From Prosthecobacter algae (GTDB lineage: Bacteria > Verrucomicrobiota > Verrucomicrobiia > Verrucomicrobiales > Verrucomicrobiaceae), in assembly GCF_039542385.1 (NCBI RefSeq), contig NZ_BAABIA010000009.1, positions 1 through 64,000 of the forward strand: DNA of 64,000 nt. The letters are read 5' to 3'. The notes under the pieces are model-generated. The model ran no database searches. It was not told where the DNA came from and saw only the letters and a program-made list of their open reading frames with translations. Shown in pieces: positions 25,105 to 34,171 of the stretch. A program made the position numbers and the translations under genes. Each line of letters starts with the position of its first letter. The first letter of the stretch is position 1.

Positions 25105-25679
25105 GGATTCACGCGGAGATGATGGATGCGGGCCTTGCGGTAGCTCTCGCGGGCGAGCAGTGAGCGCATGGCACGGCTGGGTTTCAGATTGAGGGATTGA
25201 GTCAACTCGACGCAGCGTTTGGAGACGGCCGCGCGGGTCACATTGTGGCGCTTGGCGATCTCGGTCATCGAGTCGCCATCGTAAGCAAGCCCGGTGACGA
25301 GGGCGAGACAGTCGAGCGAGAGGCGGGCGTTGCTCTGGCTGACCATCTCGCCCACCAGGCGGCGCAGGAGATCGTGCAGGCCTTCAGTGTCCGCAGGCTG
25401 CGGATGGTGTGAACATGGCTCGATGAGGGATGATTCCTCAGGCTCTTCAAAGCTATCCTCGCAGCGGGCGCGGGAGGATTCAGCGGCGTCCTTGGTGGCA
25501 CCGCCGGAGCCGGAGGGAAGGTAGGCTTTGTCCAAGCCCATCTCCTTGACCTTCCGTCGCTCCTCGGGTGGCAGGGAGGTGATCCACTCCTGATATTCCC
25601 GGCGGTAATCATCGTCCATGTCGCGCTGGCGACTCTGGTAGGAGCTTGGCGGCAGTTCTTCATCTTCATCGAAGTTCAT
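25101..25679 (-). CDS. Helix-turn-helix regulator with sigma-region-4-like C terminus
   Basis: 192 residues from ATG 25679. The first 95 residues are acidic and low-complexity. The C-terminal 100 residues contain ARLSLDCLALVTGLAYDGDS, MTEIAKRHNVTRAAVSKRCV and ELTQSLNLKPSRAMRS, a sigma-70 region 4/Xre-like HTH (I-A-K-R-x-N-V-T-R-A-A-V-S-K). It lies 13 bp after the polymerase gene and overlaps the LmbU-like gene. It is probably a DNA-binding protein of the element and may act with the LmbU-like protein. Confidence 0.7.
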   Translation of the reverse strand: MNFDEDEELPPSSYQSRQRDMDDDYRREYQEWITSLPPEERRKVKEMGLDKAYLPSGSGGATKDAAESSRARCEDSFEEPEESSLIEPCSHHPQPADTEGLHDLLRRLVGEMVSQSNARLSLDCLALVTGLAYDGDSMTEIAKRHNVTRAAVSKRCVELTQSLNLKPSRAMRSLLARESYRKARIHHLRVNP

Positions 25680-25692
25680 GGGGTGGCTCCTT

Positions 25693-28600
25693 TCATTTCT
25701 CGCCCCAGTTGGCACAGGCACCCGCCTCGACCTCGATGGGCACCTGCGGGAACAGGGCGGCCATCGCTTCGATCATGGTGGCTTGGACCAGATCGCAGAC
25801 TTCATTCGCCATCGCTTCGGGAGCCTCCACGAGCACTTCATCATGCACGGTGGAGATGAGGCGAGCCTCGCTGGGCAGACGCGGGGCCAGGAGCACAAGC
25901 GCCTGTTTCATGCCATCGGCGCAGCTTCCTTGAACGGGTGTGTTCACCAGGGCGGTGAAGCGTTCCCATTCGGAAGCGGTTTCCGGGATCAACCGGCGGC
26001 GACCCAGCACGGTTCTGACTTCGCGGGCACCGGCGTCGGCTTGGTTGTGGCTGACACCATGCCACTGGCGCAGGCGGTCGTAGGTGCGGAAGAACTGCCG
26101 GCGGATTTGCTCGGCCTGGTCCAGCTCCATCTGCACGCCGTAGCTCGATGCGGCATAGCGCACGAGGCCAGGAGCGCTCTGACCGTAGAGCAGGCCGAAA
26201 TTGCAGTTCCCCTGCACGCAGACCTTGCCGTTGCGACGAATCAGGATCGCACCCGAGGGCACTTGCACACACCAAACCCGTTCACGGCGGCCCGTGGGTT
26301 TCAGGTTCCATGAGGCACGCCAGGTGGAAGGACCACGCAGCACATAGGAGAGTCGGTAGGTCGGCTTATGTTTTGAGTTGGTCTTTGGACTGCAGCTGAG
26401 CTGGGACGGAATGCCACTGAGGGCGGCCATCGCCTGCATCACCTCGGCCGTTTGCTTCGAAGTGGTGCAGAACTGCGCCCGGTCCCGTTGAGCCCCGAGG
26501 ATCACATGGCAGTCCCAGTTGGCGGCCTCTTCGAGATAAATTCGGGCGGGAAGTTGGTGCAGGCAGCTCCAGGAGAGATCCTTGCCGCCCTGAGTCCATG
26601 CCCTCATGGCATCGACCCAGGCTGCGTCCGCGACACTGATGGTGGTGACCCTGCCTGATGTGCTGACCTTGGGGTGGAAACCGAGAGCCGATAACAGCTT
26701 CAGGCAACGCTCTACTTTGCGCTGCTTGCTGAACCCGAAGCGGACACAGCGGGCTGAAGAAAAGGATCCATCGGCGATGACCATCGCAAGGCTGCGGGTG
26801 AAAAGCTCCAGCCTGGTGTTTGGCTGTGTGCATCCCTGAAGATGGCCCGCCGCGATGAATTGACGGCAGTTGCCGCTCGTGACTTCTGCCGCAGCAACCC
26901 TGCGTGCGTCGCCCGAATTGGAGATGAATGCGATCTGGTGATCGGCGGTCACCAACAGGTCAGTGTTGCGATCTTCGTGCTGGAAGAGTTCACGGTCTTC
27001 AAAGGATTGAAATCCGAGGGGAGTGGCGAACTCGATGATTCCCCTGCGGGCGTCCCAGTGAACCTTGCCTGTCGGATGTCCCCAGCGGTTTGACCTTGGT
27101 CGTGGAGGATTCCAGACAACGCCCTCGGGAAGCACATACTGGGCGACTTCGGCCCGACCATCATACTGGTCGAAACGCACCCAGCCTTTCGGCGTCAGCA
27201 CTTCAGTGTCTCCCGAGAAGCAGGCTTTCGATGTTTGCCGGTCCTCCTTGGTCACTTCATCCAGCGGCTTCCCCAGCACCTCGGAAGCGGTCTGCTTGTG
27301 CAGGTCCACGCCGTTCTTGTAGGCCTCGATCATCTTCTTCTCGCCAGCGATCACGGCAGCAGCGCGCAACTCGATCTGCGAGTAGTCGGCGACGATGAGC
27401 TTGTTGCCAGGCTCAGGCACAAAGCAGGTGCGCAGTTCACCACGCCCCACGTTTTGCAGGTTTGGGTCCTTCGATGAGAACCGGCCTGTGGCCGTGCCGG
27501 TTGGATCGAAGCGGCCATGGATGCGCCCGTCCTGCTTCACGCACTCCAGCAATGATGCCGCCTGTTGAGCGAGCTTTTCAGCGCCCCGGTAGTCGAGGAT
27601 CAGCGGGATGATCTCGCCATCGTCCGCCGCCTTGAGCGTTTCCTCGTTGGTGTTCTCCAGCTCGATGCCTACCGCCTTGAGCGCTTCAAGAAGCTGCTGT
27701 GGGCTGCCGGGGTTGAGCTTGGGCAGGTTGAGCTTTTGGCGCAGCATCCCGGCATGATCGGAGGCGGAGGAGCGCGCCCTCGTTTCGATCTCACGGAGCC
27801 TGGCTTTGTCCACGGCAATGCCGGCGGCTTCCATCTCGACGATGACGGGCACGAGATCGAATTCGAGCCGGCCCACCACATCGAGTTGATCGCCTTCGAG
27901 AAGGCCCCAGAGCTTGTTGGAGAGCGCTTGCAGGTGGAGCACATCACGCGCGGCATAGGCGAGCTGATCTTCGGTGAGGAACATCGAACCCCAGTCTGAG
28001 CGGCTGTGATCAGGGGCGGGAGCGATGCCGAGGTAACGCTCCAGGCATTTATCGAGGTCGTTGCCGGGTTTGGTGCCAGCACTGAGCAGGCGAGCGGCGA
28101 CGAGCGTGCAGAACACGCGCGTGGCACGCAGCCCGCACTTCACGCGCAGCCAGAGCAGATCGAACTTGGCGTTGTGGGCGATGATCTCGACGGATTCGAG
28201 AGCTGTCTTCAGCTCACCGAGATCGTAGCCGATGGCACGCAGGTCCAAGATCCAGGCTTCCTGGCCGTCCACGCGAAGCGACAGCAGTCGGATGTCACCA
28301 GCCCATGGATCGAGGCCATCGCCTTTGCGCGAGCCATAGGTTTCCAGATCGAGCGCAACGGAGTGGGATTCGCGGATCGCGGCGGCGATGGCTGGCAACT
28401 CGGAGCCGACGGTGATGAACCTGCCCACGGGCATTGCGGGCGTTTCGGGCATCTCCTCCCCTGTGTCTGTACTATACCCCTCTATATACTCTCTCTTTTT
28501 ATTATTTTCCCCCAATTTAAAGCTCTGGAGTTTTGGCAGAGCTATAGAATGCCCGAAACGCCCTAAATGCCCGTGGTTGGGTGTGGTTGGATCGGTTGCG

Positions 28601-30936
28601 GTGGCGTCTTGAACGGTGGATAGGCCGGTGAACAAGTCATTGAGCACATTGCCCCTGTTGCTTTTGCGCTTGGTGAACTGGAAGCGGTGTTGCTGGCTTT
28701 TGTCGGCGTGGTCATCAATTTGAAGCATGATGCCATCGAGTTCGCGATCCTTGAACTGCCGCAGGTCTTTGCCAATGCGGTGCTTGACGCCCTTTTCGGC
28801 CAGATCGCCGAACCACGAAAAGGCCTCCGTCTCCGCGTTGCTCTCGATGATCTCATAGATCTGAGCCTTGCCGACCCACTTGTCGGGGTGGGCAGCGTAG
28901 CCAATGACGAACAGCATCCGCATGGCCTCTGTCTGCCGGTCGGCAGGCAGTCCCCCATCATCCAGATGGGGTTCGCATGGATCACCCAGGTTGTGGAACC
29001 CGAGCACTCCGCCCACGACGGTGGCCCACTCGGGGAAGCTGTTGAAGGGACGTTTGCCGGCAGGACAACCAGCCTCCACCCACAGGGCGACCAGTGAGTC
29101 GATGGCTGACAGGATTTCACGGCGGTGCTGACGCACCCAGTCGTGCAACTCCGGGTTGGGGAACTCGCGACCGTTGGCGTTGTCCTCAGGGAACTCCAGC
29201 GTGATGCGGCGTGTGCGTGGCTCGACGTCGGGCCGGAACGTGAGGCCGATGTTGGCCGAGATGGAGAACTCGATCTCGTTGGGCAAGGTGAGGTCGGAGC
29301 GCGCATCGGTGCTGCCGAGATTGCGCGCCCCGAATGTCTTGCTGGTGATCGCTCCGATGAAGACAGCGTCTTGAATGTGGCCCTGGCAGTTGGCGAAGTG
29401 CAGCATCCGTCGCCCGCTCATCAACGCGGCCGTGATGCGCTTGCGAGTTTCCTCGGACTCACGTTCCAGCGGGGCGTCTTCAATGCTGCGAGCCTCATAA
29501 ACAATCTGCGTCACGCCCGCGAGGTAGTCCTTGCCTGCCCTGGGCCGGTTGCCTGAGAAGTGCCAAAGCGGGAACCTGCCATCCCAACCCATGAGGCCTC
29601 GGCAGTAGGGCGTGATCAGACGAGCGATAGCATGGACCAGGCTCTGCTTGTCACGGAACCCGAACCCAACATGCGCCTGTTTGATCCACTCAAAAGCTTC
29701 GTCCCGTGACATGCGCCTCAGTTCTGGAGCCGCAGGGTCCGTGTAGATGCGGAAGCGAGGGTCGTAGCCAGATTTAGGCTGAGCGATCTCACCACCAGGC
29801 AGGCGGATGGGGAGCGGAAAATCCAGGATGCGGATGATCTCAGGCAGCTTGCGCCGGAGTTGTGGTGCGGCCAAAAGTCCAGCCGCGCACTCACGCGTCA
29901 TGGTGCGCGCCGAAAACACCGGCTGACTGGTGTCGCGGTCCATTTGCACCAAGCCCGTCTGCACATGATCCTCGATGGCCGTGCGAGCTTCGATGGGTTC
30001 CAGCGCCTGAAACCCGAGTGACTGCGCCTTCTCGGAAAAGCGCAGCAGGCGAACCGACACGACACGCTCGGCCTTGTTGAACCAAACCTCCTTGGGCGCG
30101 ATCACCTCGGCCACTTCGGTGGCGAACTCGGAGTCTTCACGATCAGGTCCGGGCAACACGATGCGCGGGCGACCTTCGCGATCCTTTTGACCGTCCTTCC
30201 ACACACGCTGCTCGCGACAGTGCTCATCCACGATGCCGGACTGCTGCGTTTCAAACCACTCCACCACGTCCTTGATGCTGCGTTCGGCGCAGTGGGCGTG
30301 CAGGCATTTGAATCCAGGAGGCTCGGAGGCAAAGATGGCCGTGTCAGTGCCGATGCCGTCATGCTGCTTCGAGTGATCATGATCCCAGGGACAGCGCACC
30401 GCCCACTTGCATGAGTCCGGGTCGATGCAGTCGCCCAAACGACCCGCGCGACGAAACAGGGCCACGACGTCCAAGGTGGCGAGATCGCCGTTGAAGGCGG
30501 ACCACCAGGCGGAATCCTTCTTGGGGCGGCCACGCTTGGCTGCTTCGGGAGTTTCAAAGCCGAACCAGTGCGCACCACCTCCTGTGCGCTCGCGTGGCGC
30601 ATGATCGAGTTCGGGCTTGGTGGCGAGCCAGGCGCGGACGGATTCCCCAGCGTCGGGTTTGCTGTCCAGATCGACGTGGATGAACGGAGGTCGGACCACG
30701 CAACCCACATTGGTATGAGAAGTGCCGTTGAAGTGTCGGCGGATGAAGTCTTGGGTGACTTCCTCGGCGCGGTGGTTACGCCAGCTTTTGAGGATGGGCT
30801 TCTTGCCACGCTCCTGCTCATCGCCGCGATCGGGTGGCATGAGCGGATGCACGGCCCAGCCAAGTTGGTCGTGGTAGAACTGAGCTGCCTGCAGGCGGTC
30901 GAGCTCGTTGATGTTGGACGGAATGGAAAAGCTCAT
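25693..30936 (-). CDS. Primase-polymerase / helicase / exonuclease / family A DNA polymerase fusion with intein
   Basis: A 1747-residue precursor. Residues 1-130 look like an AEP-type primase-polymerase (IHVDLDSK, then TGGGAHWFGF). A Cys/His cluster follows at about 170-216. A helicase-like region has a degenerate P-loop (SGNRPRAGKD, about 461-470) and ends near 770. After an AT-rich linker (800-835) comes a 3'-5' exonuclease (VALDLETYG, AHNAKFDLLWL, YAARDVLHLQAL). The family A polymerase core has motif A LIVADYSQIELR, motif B interrupted by an intein at residues 1239-1577, and motif C STVHDEVLVE. Spliced length would be 1408. The start overlaps the PIF1 stop by 4 bp. It would combine priming, unwinding, proofreading and synthesis in one chain. 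Confidence 0.88.
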   Translation of the reverse strand: MSFSIPSNINELDRLQAAQFYHDQLGWAVHPLMPPDRGDEQERGKKPILKSWRNHRAEEVTQDFIRRHFNGTSHTNVGCVVRPPFIHVDLDSKPDAGESVRAWLATKPELDHAPRERTGGGAHWFGFETPEAAKRGRPKKDSAWWSAFNGDLATLDVVALFRRAGRLGDCIDPDSCKWAVRCPWDHDHSKQHDGIGTDTAIFASEPPGFKCLHAHCAERSIKDVVEWFETQQSGIVDEHCREQRVWKDGQKDREGRPRIVLPGPDREDSEFATEVAEVIAPKEVWFNKAERVVSVRLLRFSEKAQSLGFQALEPIEARTAIEDHVQTGLVQMDRDTSQPVFSARTMTRECAAGLLAAPQLRRKLPEIIRILDFPLPIRLPGGEIAQPKSGYDPRFRIYTDPAAPELRRMSRDEAFEWIKQAHVGFGFRDKQSLVHAIARLITPYCRGLMGWDGRFPLWHFSGNRPRAGKDYLAGVTQIVYEARSIEDAPLERESEETRKRITAALMSGRRMLHFANCQGHIQDAVFIGAITSKTFGARNLGSTDARSDLTLPNEIEFSISANIGLTFRPDVEPRTRRITLEFPEDNANGREFPNPELHDWVRQHRREILSAIDSLVALWVEAGCPAGKRPFNSFPEWATVVGGVLGFHNLGDPCEPHLDDGGLPADRQTEAMRMLFVIGYAAHPDKWVGKAQIYEIIESNAETEAFSWFGDLAEKGVKHRIGKDLRQFKDRELDGIMLQIDDHADKSQQHRFQFTKRKSNRGNVLNDLFTGLSTVQDATATDPTTPNHGHLGRFGHSIALPKLQSFKLGENNKKREYIEGYSTDTGEEMPETPAMPVGRFITVGSELPAIAAAIRESHSVALDLETYGSRKGDGLDPWAGDIRLLSLRVDGQEAWILDLRAIGYDLGELKTALESVEIIAHNAKFDLLWLRVKCGLRATRVFCTLVAARLLSAGTKPGNDLDKCLERYLGIAPAPDHSRSDWGSMFLTEDQLAYAARDVLHLQALSNKLWGLLEGDQLDVVGRLEFDLVPVIVEMEAAGIAVDKARLREIETRARSSASDHAGMLRQKLNLPKLNPGSPQQLLEALKAVGIELENTNEETLKAADDGEIIPLILDYRGAEKLAQQAASLLECVKQDGRIHGRFDPTGTATGRFSSKDPNLQNVGRGELRTCFVPEPGNKLIVADYSQIELRAAAVIAGEKKMIEAYKNGVDLHKQTASEVLGKPLDEVTKEDRQTSKACFSGDTEVLTPKGWVRFDQYDGRAEVAQYVLPEGVVWNPPRPRSNRWGHPTGKVHWDARRGIIEFATPLGFQSFEDRELFQHEDRNTDLLVTADHQIAFISNSGDARRVAAAEVTSGNCRQFIAAGHLQGCTQPNTRLELFTRSLAMVIADGSFSSARCVRFGFSKQRKVERCLKLLSALGFHPKVSTSGRVTTISVADAAWVDAMRAWTQGGKDLSWSCLHQLPARIYLEEAANWDCHVILGAQRDRAQFCTTSKQTAEVMQAMAALSGIPSQLSCSPKTNSKHKPTYRLSYVLRGPSTWRASWNLKPTGRRERVWCVQVPSGAILIRRNGKVCVQGNCNFGLLYGQSAPGLVRYAASSYGVQMELDQAEQIRRQFFRTYDRLRQWHGVSHNQADAGAREVRTVLGRRRLIPETASEWERFTALVNTPVQGSCADGMKQALVLLAPRLPSEARLISTVHDEVLVEAPEAMANEVCDLVQATMIEAMAALFPQVPIEVEAGACANWGEK
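26206..27222 (-). mobile_element. Intein (339 aa) in PolA motif B
   Basis: The N-terminal splice site is TSKA/CFSGDTEVLTPKGW: Cys1 with a block A DTEVL pattern. TADHQI provides the block B histidine. The C-terminal end is VCVQGN/CNFGLLYG: Asn at the end, Cys as the +1 nucleophile, and Gly where the penultimate His is usual. Removing it restores TSKACNFGLLYG, the highly conserved O-helix of family A polymerases. The middle has one LAGLIDADG-like trace (LAMVIADGSFSS), so a homing endonuclease may be present but reduced. Confidence 0.88.
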
Positions 30937-32189
30937 GCAGCTACGGGTTTGGGCGTGATGGATTGGTAAAATTGGATGGCTGCCTGGCTGACGAAGATGC
31001 CGCTGAACCAGGCCTTGAGATTGAGGCCAGCCAGGGAGAGCACGCGGGACACAGCGACGTAGGCCTGCCCTGGTTCACGCGCCGCACGCACGTCAATGTA
31101 GGCACTGTCGAGAGTGAGGCCTTGGGCCTTGTGGATGGTGAGCGACCAGGCCAGCCGCAGGGGGAACTGGGTGAAGGTGGCGCTGTGCTTGTCGCGCGAA
31201 TCAAACCGCCATTCGTAGGGCGCGACACGGATCGGCATTCCATCGCAATCGACGAGCACTTCGTCGCGCCCGCAGACGATCACGGTGCCTGTTTGACCGT
31301 TTACGAAACCCAGGTCGGGCTGGTTCACCGTGAACATCACCCTAGCTCCCGGTTTGAGCACGAGTTGCTCAGGCGTGAGCAGGTTGGTGCGAAGGAACTG
31401 AACTTGATGATCGGGACCCGAGGTGCGTGCCGGGTAGATCGTCTCGTCGGTTTCAATGCAGGCGAGACGATAGGCGTTCCATTTATCCACCTGGCTGTTG
31501 TGGGTGAACAGGCGTGGTGTGTCAGCGTCCGGGAAATGCACCACACGGGAAGCGAGCAATGACCCACTGGCCGATGAAATCTTGCCCACACGAAACTCAC
31601 CCAAAGCGCGCAGGAAGTCAGGTTCCTCCTGTCGATGAACCTTCGTGAGATGGATGGTGGCGAAGTTCGCCTCAATCCAGCTTTGAGTCAGGAAGGCCCA
31701 GTCATAGGCCTCACGCGGATCAGTGCGAACCGGGGGCAGTTGCAGGAAGTCGCCTGTGGCAATGATCTGGATGCCACCAAACGGTGCCTGATCACGACGC
31801 ACCGTGCGACACAGCAGATCGAAGAAGGCGAGCGTGATGCCCGAGAGCATCGACACCTCATCGAGGACCAGCAGACGGCAGTTGCGGATGCGATCCAATC
31901 CCGCGCGAACCGATTGGCGCCTGTCATGCATCAGTTCACGGAGGTAGCCGCGTGGATCTTCGCCACGTTTGGGGCCCAGCATCATGCCGCTCCAGCGGTG
32001 GATGGTGCTGCCACCAATGTTGAGCGCCGCGATGCCGGTGGAGGCAGTGATCGCCACGGCCTCGTCCTCAGCGTCGATCTCGTTGCGCAACAAGGTGCTC
32101 TTGCCTGTCCCAGCCTGGCCGGTGAGCAGGACATTGCGGCCCTGCTTCACCAGCCGATGAAACCTCTCGGCAGTTGGATCAAAGCTCAT
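30933..32189 (-). CDS. PIF1/RecD-type SF1B helicase
   Basis: 418 residues from ATG 32189. Walker A is TGQAGTGKST (about 23-32), followed by ITASTGIAALNIGGSTIHRW, a PIF1-family hallmark. Walker B is LLVLDEVSML, motif III is IIATGDFLQLPPV, and the C-terminal motifs are FPLRLAWSLTIHKAQGLTLD and GQAYVAVSRV. A 5'-3' DNA helicase fits its place just upstream of the primase-polymerase fusion and downstream of a Cas4-like nuclease. An upstream frame extension overlaps a small membrane protein gene and is not used. Confidence 0.92.
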   Translation of the reverse strand: MSFDPTAERFHRLVKQGRNVLLTGQAGTGKSTLLRNEIDAEDEAVAITASTGIAALNIGGSTIHRWSGMMLGPKRGEDPRGYLRELMHDRRQSVRAGLDRIRNCRLLVLDEVSMLSGITLAFFDLLCRTVRRDQAPFGGIQIIATGDFLQLPPVRTDPREAYDWAFLTQSWIEANFATIHLTKVHRQEEPDFLRALGEFRVGKISSASGSLLASRVVHFPDADTPRLFTHNSQVDKWNAYRLACIETDETIYPARTSGPDHQVQFLRTNLLTPEQLVLKPGARVMFTVNQPDLGFVNGQTGTVIVCGRDEVLVDCDGMPIRVAPYEWRFDSRDKHSATFTQFPLRLAWSLTIHKAQGLTLDSAYIDVRAAREPGQAYVAVSRVLSLAGLNLKAWFSGIFVSQAAIQFYQSITPKPVAA

Positions 32190-32350
32190 GAGAGGTGTGG
32201 GTGAAGAATCCAGCCCAGGGCGAGCCCAAGCAGGAAGGTGATCCAGGGCCACGACCCGTGAGGCCGACGGCGATGGGTGGAGGTCAACGGGCGTCGCTCA
32301 TCGAGCAGTGTCATCAGGGTGGGCATGGGCTTGTCGGGTGAAAGGTTCAT
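32186..32350 (-). CDS. Small single-pass membrane protein (54 aa)
   Basis: From ATG 32350: a hydrophilic N-terminal half (DERRPLTSTHRRRPHG) and a hydrophobic C-terminal half (WPWITFLLGLALGWILHP). Both ends overlap neighbouring genes by 4 bp, which supports a real translated gene in this tightly packed operon. Function unknown. Confidence 0.5.
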   Translation of the reverse strand: MNLSPDKPMPTLMTLLDERRPLTSTHRRRPHGSWPWITFLLGLALGWILHPHLS

Positions 32351-33186
32351 GCGCTGAGGACCGGCTCGGCGGGTTGCGGGCGGTAGCCCTTGATGAAGCA
32401 CCACAGTTCGCGGGCATTGTTAAAGGCCTGCCAGAGCGACTCGTGATCCTCACGGGGCCAGACCTTCACCTGTACGGGCGTGGGTTCGACGGAGTTGATC
32501 ACCACCGAGGCGATGTCCTCCAATCGACGCGAGCATTCACCGGCGCTGTTGAGCGCCTTGAAGTAGGCCATCAATTGCAGCGGCCAGGTTTCATAGTAGC
32601 TGGCCTGATACACGCCCTTCTTGTCGGGCTTCATCTTCTGCGTCTTGAAATCAATGACCGCCCAGGTGCCCGTGCTTTTGAGCTTGGCCACGAGGTCGAT
32701 GCGACCGGCGAATCCGAACTGCGAATGCACCGCCACGGTTTCGACCAGACCGATGCGTTCGACGTGCTCGTCGATCCACAGCTTCACTGGTGCGAACAGG
32801 CGCAGGATGTCAGGATTTTCCGGGGACTCGCCGGTTTGTAGATAGACCTCAATGGCGGCGTGAACAGAGCTGCCGAGATCAGCGGCGGAGCGGACCTGCT
32901 CGCCCATGTCTTCGACGACACGGCGGGCAAAGGCATCGAGGGGCTCGTCCTCACGCTTTGGCAACGTGAGAGCGGCAAGGATGGCCTGCTCCTGCTTCCA
33001 GCCTTCAAGGCCGGGTTTGGCGAGAACGCCGAGGACATTGGTGACGGAGGGCAGCGCATTGACCTTGCGGGCGTCACGCAGGGTGACGGAACGCAGGCCG
33101 TTGCCATCGGCCCGGACCACCTCGTGATACGGGGTGCCGTCTGGCAAATACCAGTGGGAGGGAGATTCGCGTTGAATGAGGATCAT
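32347..33186 (-). CDS. PD-(D/E)XK nuclease, Cas4/RecB-like
   Basis: A 279-residue protein. HAAIEVYLQTGE carries the N-terminal His of RecB-type nucleases, GFAGRIDLVAKL gives the central Asp, and WAVIDFKTQK gives D-x-K, followed by YYETWPLQLMAYFKAL with the conserved Q...Y helix. No iron-sulphur Cys cluster is seen, so it is closer to phage exonucleases than to Cas4 proper. It is likely to resect DNA ends during replication or recombination of the element, next to the ssDNA-binding-like protein. Confidence 0.85.
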   Translation of the reverse strand: MILIQRESPSHWYLPDGTPYHEVVRADGNGLRSVTLRDARKVNALPSVTNVLGVLAKPGLEGWKQEQAILAALTLPKREDEPLDAFARRVVEDMGEQVRSAADLGSSVHAAIEVYLQTGESPENPDILRLFAPVKLWIDEHVERIGLVETVAVHSQFGFAGRIDLVAKLKSTGTWAVIDFKTQKMKPDKKGVYQASYYETWPLQLMAYFKALNSAGECSRRLEDIASVVINSVEPTPVQVKVWPREDHESLWQAFNNARELWCFIKGYRPQPAEPVLSA

Positions 33187-33214
33187 GGGATCGGATTCGG
33201 GAGGAGGATTGATC

Positions 33215-33946
33215 TCAGTAGGGGATGTTCTCGGAAGCCTCTGCCGGCTTGGCGAAGCCGAACTCGGCAGCCGCCTGCTCCACGGCGAACATGAGGTCGC
33301 GATCCGCCTTCAGTGGCTTGGCGAGCGCTTTGGCGATGGGCAGCCAGTTGTCGTAGAGCCCACGCACCGCAGCCTGATCGAGTTCGCAGATGTCCAGCCC
33401 TTGATGCTTGCCGACGTGAACTTTGGTGAAGTGCCAGTCATCCGCAGCTTGCGTAGCATCAGACGCGGGTTGGCTGACCCGGTTGTAGGAGGTGTCTTTG
33501 TCCTGGCGATCCTTGACCCGGATGTATTTGCCAGAAGGGGCCATGGTGCTGCCGGACTTGTCGGGACGGATCAGGCCGATGTTGGCATAGGTTTCGCCAT
33601 TGCGTCCCTCCGTGTGGACGATGACGAGCTGAGCCATGCGACCGATGAGCGTGTCGGTGTCGAACTCCTTCTGCTCGGCGGCAGTGAGATCACGACCGAA
33701 CCACTGTTTGAGGAAAGCCCGCAGTGCCGCCTTCTCACCAAGGCTGGTGGTGAAGCCGCGCGACCAGACCAGATAGGGCCGGCCGTCCTCGCGGAGTTGG
33801 GTGGTTTCAAAAACGAGACGGAACTGTTCCTTGGGACCGTAGTCGGTTTGCACAGTTTTGGGTGGAGTGACATCCACACAGACGGCGAGGCCGTTATATT
33901 CAGGATGAGTGTCGAAGGGTTTGTTGGCTTGAGTGCTGAGTTTCAT
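33215..33946 (-). CDS. Phage-type ssDNA-binding-like protein
   Basis: 243 residues from ATG 33946. The N-terminal half is beta-rich (YNGLAVCVDVTPPKTVQTDY, EQFRLVFETTQ, YLVWSRGFTTSLGEKAALRA) and then RMAQLVIVHTEGRNGETYAN, resembling proteins annotated near phage recombination nucleases that are likely OB-fold DNA binders. The C terminus is helical. First gene of the leftward replication operon, just after the divergent promoter with palindromic sites. The assignment rests on general pattern and gene order. Confidence 0.55.
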   Translation of the reverse strand: MKLSTQANKPFDTHPEYNGLAVCVDVTPPKTVQTDYGPKEQFRLVFETTQLREDGRPYLVWSRGFTTSLGEKAALRAFLKQWFGRDLTAAEQKEFDTDTLIGRMAQLVIVHTEGRNGETYANIGLIRPDKSGSTMAPSGKYIRVKDRQDKDTSYNRVSQPASDATQAADDWHFTKVHVGKHQGLDICELDQAAVRGLYDNWLPIAKALAKPLKADRDLMFAVEQAAAEFGFAKPAEASENIPY

Positions 33947-34082
33947 AGTATGAGTTGGATGGTGTTTGCGCCGCGAAGGGCGTGGTGGAGTCATCACCTG
34001 CCGACCGGTCTCATCGCCACGGACGTCAACTGGGAGGCGGCAAACTCATCTGGACTTCCAGGTCGGTATCATGGCCGGGCAT

Positions 34083-34096
34083 TGATACCGGTATCA
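34083..34096. promoter_or_regulatory. Perfect 14-bp palindrome plus flanking half-sites in divergent promoter
   Basis: TGATACCGGTATCA is a perfect palindrome. Half-site-like copies lie on both sides (CGGTATCATG about 34063-34072, TTTGATACTG about 34113-34122), and another (TTTGATACCGG) lies at about 34238 inside the ATPase gene. This clustering in a 225-bp divergent promoter region suggests binding sites for a dimeric repressor or the local response regulator. Confidence 0.6.
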
Positions 34097-34171
34097 GGCC
34101 ACCGGCTGGAGTTTGATACTGATGCAGTTCCCGGTGGATGCGTGCATCTCCATGCGATTATCTGCATCACC

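Noticed and set aside
26206-27222. Interpretation of the polymerase insertion as a group I or II intron
   Set aside because: The insertion is in frame, fully open and has Hint-type protein splice junctions, so an intein is the simpler explanation.
1-34000. Complete prophage
   Set aside because: Replication-type genes are present but no capsid, portal, terminase, tail or lysis gene was seen, so an ICE-, plasmid- or satellite-like element is more likely within this window.
33176-34171. Long N-terminal extension of the SMC-like ATPase frame
   Set aside because: It is a shadow of the ssDNA-binding-like gene and crosses the palindromic promoter; ATG 34172 places Walker A at a normal distance.
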